DNA of 64,000 nt from Incurvaria masculella (taxonomy: Eukaryota > Arthropoda > Insecta > Lepidoptera > Incurvariidae): assembly GCA_946894095.1 (NCBI GenBank), contig OX335651.1, positions 1,758,501-1,822,500 of the forward strand. The letters are read 5' to 3'. The position numbers were made by a program, and so were the translations under genes. Of this stretch, positions 41,093 to 52,470 are shown piece by piece. Under the pieces are notes generated by a model. It was not told where the DNA came from. It ran no database searches and saw only the letters and a program-made list of their open reading frames with translations. Positions within the stretch are counted from its first letter, which is position 1, and the number at the start of each line of letters is the position of its first letter.

Positions 41093-42048
41093 ACCTTATA
41101 TACTTTTATATCAATTCAATTGTAAAAAGCCAATCACTTTTTTTACAGTCAAAAATCACTAAAATCCTCAATATTCTATTTTATGACGTTAAAGTGACGC
41201 TTGGCAATTTTTTATCCGGGTCCGAGTTATAACCTCGGCGAGGTGGAAAGTAAACGAAAGTATCCGAACCTAACATTCCGTCGGCCAACTGTTCTCTTCT
41301 AGTCGGTAACTGCAAGTACGGAGCAGCCAGCCCGAACGAGCCCGGTAGCGCCGCGTTCGGTTCCATTTCGAACCGTTTCCCCGATATTAGCCGCGCGTTC
41401 GAATCTTTTGTTCGAGAGCTATGGGAACGCGTCCGAGGCACCGCTGGCCCATGCAAATGAGCGGCGTCTTTGTTTGATTTCGTGAAAGTTTACGCGGTGC
41501 GGACGGGATCGGAGGGGGGGCGGCCGTAACTTTATGTAATTGTTACGTCGTGGTACATTTCACCTTGCGATTTCCGAACGAATGCGTGTGCATGTCACAC
41601 GAGAATTTATTAGACTTCGACACATACATACACAACACCACGCCGTTCCCCCGGAGGGGTAGGCGGAGATGATGCACTACGATCACAGCATACTTCTTTC
41701 ATATATGTTTCTCGATTATATTCGCTACGAATTTGACCTTTACTAAAGGATCTGGGCCAGTCTTGGTCGTCCGGGCATAATAGTTATAATAATTTTTTAC
41801 CACATTTTCTTTTGGATTAGTGCATTCATTTCTTATTTTCTTTTATATTTTCTTATTACTTATTTCTGCTGCGTTTATACTACAATGTTGCTTCTTCTGC
41901 CTTACCTAATACACTTTAACGTCTACCATTTTCAGTATAGATGGATTCCTTAGTTAAAAACCATTGACAATTATATTTCTACTAAAACCAATTTGGTTAT
42001 TAGTTCGTAAATAATTTAACCGCAAAACTATGCTGCTAAAAAGCATGT
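41093..42048. other. Unassigned with CpG-rich patch
   Basis: CpG-rich at about 41215-41560, containing a 91-codon minus-strand ORF (41181-41456) with no recognised domain. The rest is AT-rich. Confidence 0.35.
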
Positions 42049-42203
42049 CGTTATAGCGGCAAAATAAATACACACTCTGTGAAAATTTCAGCTGCCTACC
42101 TATTGCTCATGAGATACAGCCCTGTGACGGACGGACGGACGGACAGCGGAGGCTTAGAAACAGGGTTCCGTTGGCACCCTTTGGGTACGGAACCCTAAAA
42201 AAG
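42049..42203 (+). mobile_element. GGAC-element right half
   Basis: GTTATAGCGGCAAAATAAAT, ATGAGATACAGCCCTGTGAC, GGACGGACGGACGGAC, GGGTACGGAACCCTAAAAA. Confidence 0.85.
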
Positions 42204-42598
42204 GTCGAAACAACCGATGAGCCAAGAACGTATACTTGGGCGGCGTGAGAACACTCAAACGCAGTCCATCACGTGGTAATGAGCCAAAATTCCATATTCG
42301 CACAGCCAATAACGAAATGTGGCTCTGTCCTTCCATTCTATAGAAATAACTAAAATGAAAGTCAAGCCGGAGAGTTCATTGTTGTAGCGTACTCGAGCGC
42401 TCTTGGCTCGGCTGTTTATCCGATACTTGCGCAACGTACACTCCATTTGTTAATCATTTTCCATTGCGAATTCCTCGGTTATATCACTCGTCCGGAGTTT
42501 AATTACTTTCGCGGCTCAGCGTCGCATTCTATTTGCACCTCCATTCGAAACAAATATTAGGAATCGAAAATAAATTATGATTTACGAATCTATCCTAC
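42204..42598. other. Unassigned stretch
   Basis: Mixed composition, no gene or repeat recognised. Confidence 0.35.
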
Positions 42599-43185
42599 AT
42601 TTATTAGACAATATATTCCGGGAGGTCACGACATTTTTGGTCAAGATAAGGTAAATGGCTGAATCTGGGTTCACACGTTAGAGACCAACCCTCTGATGCT
42701 AAATATGTCGGTATGCCCGTGCCAAGTGGTCGCGTTATCTAGATTGGCTATATAAAATAGATGCTGGTATGTACCTGCTGATGAATAAACTGATTATCTG
42801 GAAACATTGATACCTATTGATTATACAACAATAACCAGACCGTTTCTTAATTAAATACTTAAATATACCTAAAGTTATATATGTATCCTAAATCGCCTAT
42901 AACTACTAAATGCAACCAAAGATTTGTTTAGTTTTTGTATTCCTAAGCAAGTATGTACTGATACTTTCATGCTTCGTCATTTACATCCATTTACCTTAAC
43001 ATGCGAATGTTTTTTCACCATAACTCCTTTTACAAGCGTCTTATCTACGTAACGCAACCACTTGGAACAGGCAGACTGACACATTTAGCTTCAGAGGGTT
43101 GTACTTTATCCCGTGAACCCAGTTTCAGCCATTTACGTTATCGTTACCATTTTTGTCGCGACCTCCTAGTCTAATATTAGTTGAG
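42599..43185. mobile_element. TIR-600 element, copy 3 (complete)
   Basis: Left arm (GGGAGGTCACGACATTTTTG, AATGGCTGAATCTGGGTTCA, GTGCCAAGTGGTCGCG) and right arm (ACGCAACCACTTGGAACAGG, CAGCCATTTACGTTATCG, GTCGCGACCTCCTAGTCTA) are inverted repeats of about 140 bp around a 300-bp AT-rich centre. Non-coding; best reference copy. Confidence 0.85.
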
Positions 43186-43207
43186 TTGAATTTATTTGCG
43201 GCACTCA

Positions 43208-43366
43208 CCATATTCCGAGAGGTCACGACCTTTTTGGTCACGATAAGGAAAATGGCTTAATCTGGGTCCACAGCTTAGAGACCAACCCTCTGATGATAAA
43301 CATGTCGGTCGCCAAGTGGTTTCAGTCATTTACGTCGTTACAATTTTACGCGACCTCCTAGTCTAC
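43208..43366. mobile_element. TIR-600 element, internally deleted copy 4
   Basis: The left arm (GAGAGGTCACGACCTTTTTG to GTCGGTCGCCAAGTGG) passes directly into the end of the right arm (TTTCAGTCATTTACGTCG, CGCGACCTCCTAGTCTA). It lies about 20 bp from copy 3. Confidence 0.8.
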
Positions 43367-43464
43367 CAGATTTTACGATTTGTAACCTGACATCCGAAAC
43401 GGCATCCCAAGACCTCAGGGCCTGTTCTGGGCACCTTCCTGAGGGAACGACGCCCGTAACTTTC

Positions 43465-43925
43465 GAGCCAGCCCGGTTGCCCTCCCCGACGGGACTAACT
43501 CATTCGCGGGCACGGTACAAAACAAAGAAAAATACTGGCTCCGTGATGAGGAGGATGCAACATGCCCACAAACCAGACAATGTGCATAGTGTTTGATAAT
43601 TTGTAAATCACGTCCGCTGTACATATTAAAAGATCAAATTGATTATAAATCTTCAAGAAACAAGTTAGGTTTGATGACTAACCATTTTAAGATATTCTTG
43701 TTTTATCGTTGAGTAATCTATGTCCAAATTCATTGTATAAAACGCGCGAAATATTCGATCTTTCGGACCTTAAAACTCAGAAAAGAAATACTATTTTGCC
43801 AATGGTCATCAGAAATCTAGTTAGATGAAATAAAGCTATCTTGAGTATAATTTTGAACCTGGCAAGAAATATGTGCATGATCTTCTATCCACGTGTGTAT
43901 GGGGAGTTGAGCGGGAAGGCCCATC
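43465..43925 (+). mobile_element. TTAA element, copy 4
   Basis: GGGACTAACTCATTCGCGGG, GGCTCCGTGATGAGGAGGAT, GTATAAAACGCGCGAAATAT, CCAATGGTCATCAGAAATC, GGGGAGTTGAGCGGGAAGG, ending just before TTAA at 43926-43929. More divergent and with deletions; left end unclear. Confidence 0.7.
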
Positions 43926-43929
43926 TTAA

Positions 43930-44273
43930 AAGCTCGGACGCTAACGGGCGGCGTCGGGCAAGACGACGCCAGAAGTTCCTCAAACCTGCCCATTATATCC
44001 ATAAGTTCATTTGGAAATGTATTACGATCGTATATATGACATCACTGATATTAGAGGTTACATAATTAAATATTTATTTATCACATTCCCGCGCATGCGC
44101 CGTAAGATCAGGCCTACACCGCACCACTGACGACGTCAGTCTGACAAAATATCCCACGGCGGCCGTGAGCCGATTGATTAACGCCTCGAGACGCTAGAAC
44201 GCGCTCTCCGCTCGCTCTCATACCTGGCATCGCGCAATCCAGAACAACATTTACGTTAATGTTCAAATAATGT
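43930..44273. other. Unassigned with CpG-rich patch
   Basis: CpG-rich at about 44090-44235, including TGACGACGTCA. No gene. Confidence 0.3.
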
Positions 44274-44850
44274 GATATACATGCAATAGACCGTGAAGCT
44301 AGGACACATCAATTAAAGAAAGATGTAAAATTAATATATTATGATAATAAGATTAAAATAATTCTTTATGAATTCATATAGAAATAAATATTATTTCATG
44401 TACAACACACAAACCCACATCAATATGAACATAATGATAGTTTTTTTCGTACACACATTCACACCCCATACTTAAACGCACACACCCTAACACACCGTTA
44501 CTCACCCTGACACCAACTCACACCTTAAATCCTTAATATTAAAACCTTTGCACAATTATAAATGCTCAATTGCATGCTTAATTTAAGTTTAGAATAAATT
44601 AAGGTTCTTACGCCTAGATAGCAGTCTACTCTTAGTCCAGTACTACATTGTATCTGTGACAACATATTTTTGGGTTTTGACAATTACATTGTCTATTTTG
44701 TATATAAGTTGTAAATTAGCTGTAAGTTTTCTATTTAATAAATTATTATACTGCAAGGCTGGACTTCAACCAGTGCGTCTACCAATACCGCCACCTGCTC
44801 TATACCTATAATTCGGAATCTCTACAGCCCCTCCTGCCGTGATCAATATT
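44274..44850 (-). mobile_element. SINE-B, split by an AT-rich insertion
   Basis: On the minus strand: head region (TGTAGAGATTCCGAATTATA, GCAGGTGGCGGTATTGGTAG, AAGTCCAGCCTTGCAGTA) at 44751-44850, and tail (TGTGTCCTAGCTTCACGGTC) at 44279-44305. The two are separated by about 420 bp (44327-44745) that the 57.7-kb copy lacks. The tRNA-like part has lost its anticodon arm. Confidence 0.75.
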
Positions 44851-46317
44851 GGACTACGTCGTTGAAAAATGCGACGGACTTAAAAGTATATTTTAAAACC
44901 TTATGAGGGTCCGCAGACTGTAAAGTCGATGTAACTTTGAATTGTTGGAATGCCTGGTCGCCTCCGTTCACTATGTAGCGAGCAGTCCTCCCTCCACTGT
45001 TGCGTCAGCTCGAAGACTGACCTGCACCAACCGAATTCCCTCATCACATCTATTCTTTTCAATTCGTTTTATTCTATTATATTATTTAAGTCAGTAATTA
45101 AATGCGATTTAATTAATTTAATTAATTAATTGACCATGTGCAAGGCATACGCCAGCCACACTCATGGGCTGGGACGCCCATGGGATTTCCAAATTTGAAA
45201 ACCATGCCTGCCGTTTAGGGTTTTCTTCATATTTCGCTTGAATGACCCTAATTTAACCACAGTTTACCGATCCTGTAGATAAAGAAGATACAGAATCGGG
45301 TGGTTCTTATAGCACGAATGTGGGAAGTGTGGATCCGTTCATTACATGCGTGTTGCGCGTTGAGAGATGTTAGAATAGAGAAGAACGGATAGCTGCAGTT
45401 TCGAAAAGGATTCTCCGTGGTAAAAAGAAAAAAAACAGAGAAAGATATCCCACGGCATGGCGCTGTATTTATTCCAAGGAGACAGACAGGCGGTAAGCTA
45501 ACTGTCAGAAATAGGCGTCAGAAGTTCTGGTCATGCCGTGAGGTTGTGACATTAACGAGCATGTCACCGTGAGGAAAAGCATGGCTGCGTTTTTATAAAA
45601 TGATATGGGTGGCTGTGCCGAGTGTCCAAAGGTGTCCAGAATACCAAACCCACCTCACCTCCCGAACCACTATGTACACCAAGTATCCAAAGCAACCAAT
45701 TTGCGTACTATTGGAGAGCTATCGAGTTTGTTTCAATTACATTTGAAAACTCCAGAGAAAGGAACTCGCCAGCACCAGAAATCTCAATGTCAACTATAAA
45801 AGAGCGCCCTGTTTTTCTGTGGTGAGTGACATACTCGGCTCCAAGTGCAGGTTCACAGGACATATTCAGATCGGGTTCAGCGAGAGAAATTGGTGAATTG
45901 CTCCTGTCGCGATACGTTCATGAGGTGACGAATTTAATGTATATTTTACACTTACCGACTCACTCCTTGTTCTTGTGCTTGCCTAGTAATAAGTGTATCA
46001 AGCCAAAATCGCCCCACTTCGGGACACTTTCTAGAAAAACCTTCACACAAATTAGCATTCTCGTTTCGATGAAATCTATCCAAGCGGTCAGACTGGTAAT
46101 GCCCCCTCCCCCCATACCATTCTCACATCTGTAACTAGACGATCTGACACATCGCAGACAATGCTTGCAAATAGCTGTACAGCATCAGCGGCACAGACCA
46201 AAAATTACGTTACACTTTATTTGTCATGTTATAATATCTTCAAAATAAATATTTTTTAGAGGAAGCAATTATCTTTTGCGCAATTTAGGCAGGTAGATCC
46301 AAATTTTTAAAACAAAA
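44851..46317. other. Unassigned stretch
   Basis: About 1.5 kb with no identified repeat. ORFs of 60-100 codons (45605-45825, 45826-46134) show no domain. A short AATT-rich repeat lies near 45113-45130. Confidence 0.4.
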
Positions 46318-46742
46318 TTGCCGTGGTCAAATTTATAAAAAAAAGTATTTTTGGGTTCGTTACTCAAAAGAAAAAAAATAAAACTTATAGGTCCGTCTGT
46401 CAAGACACTTTATCCCAGGAACACGTGGTGGTTAAAATGAATATCAAATTTATAAATCAATATTTTAAGTCAGGGAGAATTTCTAAGTCAACGCGATCAA
46501 AATGATGGCTATTTATGCCGCAAATTTTGACCCTCGCAAAACAAATCAAAACCTACTTACTTCTCGTACTTTCCGTTGACCCAGAATCACGAAATTTGAC
46601 CAGGAGCAAGTTCGCACAGCTCAAGTAAAGGAAGGAATCCCAAAAAAGTTAATTTGTAGTTTTATGACATAAAACAATTGCAATCATTTACGGGAACCCC
46701 TCGGTGCGTTAGTTAGACTCGCACTGATCTGGTTGTTTTATT
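46318..46742 (-). mobile_element. GGAC-element variant (long interior), degraded
   Basis: In plus-strand reading: GGGTTCGTTACTCAAAAGA, GGTCCGTCTGTCAAGACAC, TTATGCCGCAAATTTTGACC, CTTTCCGTTGACCCAGAATC, AGCTCAAGTAAAGGAAGG, TTAGACTCGCACTGATCTGG. It shares the termini style of the GGAC-element but has a different interior. Confidence 0.65.
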
Positions 46743-47313
46743 ATTTATCTTAGATACAACACTATAAACAATACGATATAAACATATTTTTGGAGTTTGC
46801 TCTTACATGAATCTCAAATTAAACTGAATCTAACAGTTTGGAAAAATACAATACTAAATCGGACCATAACAGGATATTAAAATGCCACTTTATCACAGCT
46901 TGCGCAATTCTTGTGGCACCAGCCTAATCCTGAGTTCACCACTAGTTCCGCGCCGTCTTCGGGCACCACCCGCCACAGCTTCTCCCAGCACGCCTGACCC
47001 ACAACGTACAATATGAACGGCGCCGCACGCGCGGGCGCAGCGGTTCTCTCTCTTCGTTACGTAAAGTCCGCCAGTTACCGTTGAAGTGTCGCAAGCGCGC
47101 TCCGTGCATCACGTAGGCAGAGGAGTCAACGCTCTTGTTTGTCCAAGGCAACAGTCGACAGTACGCGCGACCTCTGAACTCATTACGCAAGCCCTCTGAT
47201 AATTAGCACGACAGAGACTTGGATATTGGTAAAGTACGATCTGGGATCGTTCAAACGTGGGAAGAGGCACCAGGCCGGCCGGCATGGCGAAAATCCATGG
47301 GCGTGTTAACATA
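46743..47313. other. Unassigned with CpG-rich patch
   Basis: CpG-rich at about 46945-47190, covered by an 82-codon minus-strand ORF without recognisable features. Possibly host promoter or exon DNA. Confidence 0.3.
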
Positions 47314-47619
47314 AAAAAACCGGCCAAGTGCGAGTCGGACTCGCACACGAAGGTTTCCATACCATCGTTCAAGATTTAACACAAAAAATCACGTTTTTTG
47401 TATGGGGTCTCCATTATTTTTATTTTATTTTGCCTATTTTTGTCATACCGGCAAAATAAATACACACTCTGTGAAAATTTCAGCTGCCTATCTATTACGG
47501 TTCACGAGATACAGCCCTGTTACAGACGGACGGACGGACGGACGGACGGACGGACGGACGGACAGCGGAGGCTTAGTAATAGGGTTCAGTTTTCACCCTT
47601 TGGGAACGGAAACATAAAA
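47314..47619 (+). mobile_element. GGAC-element, full length
   Basis: ACCGGCCAAGTGCGAGTCGG, CACGTTTTTTGTATGGGGTC, GGCAAAATAAATACACACTC, GGAC repeats at about 47526-47562, ending TTTGGGAACGGAAACATAAA (mutated terminus). Confidence 0.85.
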
Positions 47620-47715
47620 AGAGGTTGATGCGACAGGAAAATTAATAGGTGGTACTACGATAGACTAGCTTCATGAACGTATTAATATAAAAAATAAAAT
47701 GAATTATATTTAAGA

Positions 47716-47822
47716 ATGGCCGGCACGTCCCATATAAAAAACGTGATTTTGTTTGTGTTAAATCATACGATGGTACGGGCCCTTCGTATGCGAGTCCGAC
47801 TCGCACTTGGCCGGTTTTTTCT
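47716..47822 (-). mobile_element. GGAC-element left-end fragment
   Basis: In plus-strand reading: ATAAAAAACGTGATTTTG, ACGATGGTACGGGCCCTTCG, GCGAGTCCGACTCGCACTTG then GCCGGT. Confidence 0.8.
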
Positions 47823-47965
47823 GCTTTTTCTGCTAAAGCACCGGTTTTTAGATATATATTTGCACTCATCATGGAACATTATCTCAGCTCTCTTCTGATG
47901 TGACATGAGCTCGTGATTCAGTCAACGGCCGCCATGGTAATAATATGGGTCTGTAACGTGGAGTC

Positions 47966-48104
47966 TGTCAGCCTCGGTAGCCCAGGGGTGCGACTCCTTG
48001 CCATTCGATAATTGAGGTAAAGCAGCACTGGGCGATGTCGGGTTCTAGATAGGTGAATGTTTTCGCCCGTTGAGGCCGGCCATGGTTAAGATTCCACGTG
48101 AAAC
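47966..48104 (+). mobile_element. SINE-A, chimeric head only
   Basis: GTCAGCCTCGGTAGCCCAGG, GCCATTCGATAATTGAGG, GGGCGATGTCGGGTTCTAG, GAGGCCGGCCATGGTTAAG and TTCCACGTGAAACTGAT, then the sequence leaves the family. The next bases (ACCTACATACATTGATTTAA) are also found beside SINE-B at 57.9 kb. Confidence 0.7.
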
Positions 48105-48771
48105 TGATACCTACATACATTGATTTAACGCTTCATCTAATATTCACATTCACTTAAGGTTATTAAACACTTAAGTGTTAATAATGTTTTAATTTATACG
48201 CAGAATTGAATTTAAATTTTTTTACCACATTATTTTTGCTCTTAAATTTTCTGGTAAGTAATCTTTTTCAACTATATAATTTTGGGCTGCCTGTAAAACG
48301 TGACATTAGTGACCAAACAATGAATTGAAAAAATGGTCTAGTGGCTTTGGAGAAAGTGATAAAACCCCCGTACTGAATAGTCATTTGAAAAATAACGAAA
48401 GAAAAGTTAAAGGATATAATATGAAACAAAAGATAAAAGAACTCTTAAAAAAATGTGCGTTGCCCCACGCGAAAGAAGTGAAACTTCTTGATCATCAAGT
48501 GTAGATAAAATATTAATATTTTTTTAATTGACAAAGATATAATTTAAAATAGTAAGGATATAATCCTAATTAAATAAACTACAAGCACAAGCAGCGCCAC
48601 GAGAATACGTAGCACAACTGCTTACCTTGCCGTCACCCCTATCCAAGGGTTACAACTATATAATATGCTACTCTTTCACTTCTGGTGTATCCCTCAAACT
48701 CTCCTACACAGCCGGTTGCGCCAACCGGTGATCAGCGGCTCAAGCTGCTTCAATTTTTCTTAACGCTCTAA
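48105..48771. other. Unassigned stretch
   Basis: It starts with a 36-bp sequence shared with 57912-57950 (ATTGATTTAACGCTTCATCT). Otherwise AT-rich with no gene. Confidence 0.35.
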
Positions 48772-49088
48772 AAACCGGCCAAGTGCGAGTCGGGCTCGCA
48801 CACGAAGGGTTTCGTACCATTGTAAAAGATTGAATACAAAAAAGTCTGGTTTTTGTATGGGGGCCCCATTTAATTTTAATTATTTTTTTAAACTTACCTA
48901 TTTGTTGTTATAGCGGCAAAATAAATACACACTCTGTGAAAATTTCAGCTGTATATCTGTTATGGTTACTGAGATACATCCCTGTGACGGACGGATGGAC
49001 GGACGGACGGACGGACGGACGGACGGACGGACAGCGGAGGCTTAGTAATAGGGTTCCGTTGGCACCCCTTGGGTACGGAACCCTCAAA
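48772..49088 (+). mobile_element. GGAC-element, full length
   Basis: ACCGGCCAAGTGCGAGTCGG, TATGGGGGCCCCATTTAAT, TTGTTGTTATAGCGGCAAAA, GGAC repeats at about 48986-49032, GGGTACGGAACCCTCAAAA. Confidence 0.87.
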
Positions 49089-49736
49089 ATTGACACCCTC
49101 CAGCAAAGAAGTTATACTTCAAAAACCTGACCTTCTAAATACGCTCCACTTCTCAAGCCCCTTCCAAAAAGAAATTTGAGAAATTTCGATGTTATAATGT
49201 AAAGCATTCAACGATGAAAAACAAGATAATTTCACTGTAAATGTTTGGACGAACAATGAGGCGTCGGCGATACCAAAAGAAGTTAATTAGGTATCGGTGT
49301 CGGTCGGTGAACCCAGGGCGGCTGTTGGCGATACGGCGGTAGACTGTGGGCACCGAATTCCGCGTGCACACTCCGACAGACGGCGCTCCAGCCAATAAAC
49401 ACTGTGGTCGCATTCGTCATTTACTACAGATGACGCAAAAGTGATTGGACCAGGAAGTTCGAACCACGCTTGAACCGTTACACATTTAGTCAAAACCATC
49501 GACATTTTGAAGCAACAGACTCGTAATAAAAATATTTCTTGATGCATGACGTCCGCTTAAGTTGTTGTTGTTGCCATTATGTTTTAATTTCCCCACCCAT
49601 GCTTCCGTTTTACCATACCTCTAACAATAAACATTTTAATCGTTTTTCACCTCGTATGTTGTTAACCCAATATGTTGCAAATACAAAAACACGCAATTAT
49701 TTTCGGACAACAAATCCAAGAAAAATACAAATTATT
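49089..49736. other. Unassigned stretch
   Basis: No repeat or gene recognised. ORFs of 73-86 codons on the minus strand overlap each other and show no domain. Confidence 0.35.
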
Positions 49737-50041
49737 AGGGTTCCGTACCCAAAGGGTGAAAACGGAACCCTATTACTAAGCCTCCGCTGTCCGTCCGTCC
49801 GTCCGTCCGTCCGTCCGTCCGTCTGTCACAGGGCTGTATCTCATGAACCGTAACAGGTAGGAAGCTGAAATTTTCACAGATTATGTATTTATTTTGCCGC
49901 TATAAAAACAAATAGGTAACATTATAAAATAATAATAATTAAAGGGGGGCCCGATACAAAAAACGTGTTTTTTTTTTAAATCTTGTGCGATGGTACGGAA
50001 CCCTTCGTGTGCGAGTCCGACTCGCACTTGGCCGGTTTTTA
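49737..50041 (-). mobile_element. GGAC-element, full length
   Basis: In plus-strand reading: TTAGGGTTCCGTACCCAAAG, GTCC repeats at about 49791-49822, TATCTCATGAACCGTAACAG, TTATTTTGCCGCTATAAAAA, GCGAGTCCGACTCGCACTTG and GCCGGTTTTT. Confidence 0.88.
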
Positions 50042-51212
50042 GTTTTACATCCTTGCATCCCTAACACTAAGCGTTCCGAACGAAACTATTAGATGAATGT
50101 GGTCTCGTTCCCTCTCGGGTAACTCAAGCCAATCTCAAGCATGTTTACGCGCTCTATCTCGCTCGTATTGAATGCGCGATTAACAAACATGACGCTGTGC
50201 GGTTGCAGTCAGCTGACGCCGCCGTGTGACGTATATTGATGCTTCAAATTTCAACGTTTGCGCTTGAAGATGCACGCTTGAACTTTCATAGATAATTCCA
50301 TTAAACTTTTTATCATTTTTAGTCCAGTTTTTACCATTTGTTTGCTGCATAATTTCGACGATCGTGTCGACGAAGACGTCCAGCATATCACATAGCATAT
50401 GTGTCTACGTAGTATGCTGGGAAAACCTGCGTATCTTGTACCTATATCTAGATTATATCGGTGGCCAAAACTAAATAAAGAAAACGAAGACCAGAAAGAT
50501 TTAATGTTTCGAAGTAAGAAAAACTGGTTAACAAGTTCGATAAGACCGCTAATCCTATTCCAAATGTTATAGAAAAAACGTCACTCCGACCTGTCAAACC
50601 ATGAATGAAGGAGGCGACAGACCCCGCAGAGGATACGGGCACGGCGAAACGAGTTTTTCCGGTGTGTATCATCACCGTATCGCTCGGAGCTATTGAGTCG
50701 TTCGCATGGCGAATGGAACAGGTACCCAAGTGACTTATCAGCTCGTGTATTTACATTGTATATTCGTTTTCTTATCGCTGCTCACAATTTTCCAACGCGT
50801 ACGGCAGATTAGCAACAGTCGTGTTTATCGCAATTACGCCGGCGGCTAGTACCGCCGCTGTATCCACACGCGCGCACATAATTAAACAATCGATCTCAAG
50901 GTGATATTTAAGCTTCGTTTAACATAAACGTGATGCGAATGCGAATTGCGTATCGTTCGAAAGAGATCACGTTTGTTAAAAGCGTCGCCTTGTATCGCAT
51001 TGTTACCAGTAGTGAGGTCATCTTTGGCGCACTCATTGAAGTCACGTCGTATACGAATTCCATTGTTGCAAAAGATCACCGATGTGTTTACGGTGTCTTC
51101 ATAAAACAATTGTTACGTTCCAACTAAATCAATACTACAGCTGATCAGACATTTGTTTATATTCTAGTCGATCAATAACGCCAAATTACTTATTGTGGGG
51201 AAATTTACCACC
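50042..51212. other. Unassigned stretch
   Basis: About 1.2 kb of mixed composition. A 93-codon minus-strand ORF (50448-50729) has no recognisable domain. No repeat is recognised, so this is one of the more unique intervals in the window. Confidence 0.4.
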
Positions 51213-51572
51213 TAAAAACCGTACAGGTGGGATTCTGACTCGCACACCGAGGATTCCGAAATTTGTTTCGGTTTCTTCCTTTATTTCTTATTCTATTTGC
51301 TGTAAGATTTCTGGCCAGAGTTTATGGTTGTAGGTCAACGGGAAGTACCATATATTTTTTTTTATTTATTTGCGATCTCCTTGTTCGCGAATGTCAATAT
51401 ATGCGGATACATGGTCGTACTTTTTGATCGCGTTGCTTTGAAAGCTCGATTTTTTACAGTTCTAAGTGGTCATGCACCTAAGAATTGGATAGCTTAATTC
51501 GACTAGATATCTTCACGCGTTCCTCAGAAGAAGGGTCTGGACTAGGCGTTTTGAGGTACGGAACCCTAAAAA
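51213..51572 (+). mobile_element. GGAC-element variant (long interior)
   Basis: ACCGTACAGGTGGGATTCTG, ACTCGCACACCGAGGATTCC, GGTTGTAGGTCAACGGGAAG and a terminal GAGGTACGGAACCCTAAAAA. The interior resembles the minus-strand copy at 46318-46742. Confidence 0.65.
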
Positions 51573-52162
51573 TTACTCAATGGCTACCACGGAAATCGTC
51601 ACTGTTGATCCCATCACAGAACACAAAGTTGGTCCCAGTTCGCAGGCATCCAACTAAATACGCATTGTTGACAATAACAATGTGAAACAATTATTGTTTC
51701 TTAACATCCTTGGATGTACAATTTCCCTATGATGGGTTGATTTTTTTAAATTGCCTGAATTATGTGCTTTGTACTCTTGCATGGATTGCAATAAAGAATA
51801 GATAAACTGCAGAATATTAGAATATCTACCCAAGTGTACCGTTTGTTTATGAGGGCAATTGTTTTAAATTTAAAAGTGAAGATTTGGCCGCTCTGAGATC
51901 GGCTTGCCCAATTGATTGTTTAGACATCGGAGGCGTTGACTTCACAATTACACTCGGCGCAACATTACCGTCTTAAGTAATACAACGGCCGACCGCCGCG
52001 GTCTTGTCCGACATAATGGCTGTTTTGAATAAGTTCGTGAATGTACCCATTGCGAAATCTCTCGATTGGATATCGGTAAAGTGAGCATCGACCTTGCCCC
52101 TAATGTATCTATCTGGCTGGTGTTATGTGTGGATACCAAAGAATTAGGAATATGTTTTGTTC
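51573..52162. other. Unassigned stretch
   Basis: It contains TTGCAATAAAGAATAGATAA near 51786, like a LINE polyadenylation region, without other support. No gene. Confidence 0.35.
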
Positions 52163-52470
52163 ATGTAACTGGACATGGATGCACTGTCATGAAATTAGCT
52201 CAACTCGTAGCTCAGGGGCAGGTGGACTTGCCTTTCATCCCAGAGGTCTGGATTCAAAGCGCCTTCATGCACCACTTTCGTTCTCTTTCTGCGAGCTGTT
52301 TGTTCTATGGCTTTAAATTAATGCAAATCTGTACATCCCCTCCCCTTTCTAGGTGGTAGGGTTAAACCCGCCCGTGTTCGTACCATCGCATAGGATGAAA
52401 CGATGGTCGGAACGGCCTTAAATAATCATCCGTGCTTTCCATCCAGTTCAATCTGTACACCCGAACTGTA
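52163..52470 (+). mobile_element. SINE-A, tRNA-type head, joined to a reversed tail stub
   Basis: ATGTAACTGGACATGGATG and GAAATTAGC (52163-52198) are a minus-strand SINE-A tail. Immediately after, a plus-strand head begins CTCGTAGCTCAGGGGC, with B-box-like GGTCTGGATTCAAAG, then the body (TAGGTGGTAGGG, ACCCGCCCGTGTTCGTACC) to about 52470. Confidence 0.75.

Noticed and set aside
41181..41456. 91-codon minus-strand ORF as a host exon
   Set aside because: It lies in a CpG-rich patch and looks somewhat protein-like, but I see no splice signals, no homologue I can name and no neighbouring exon.
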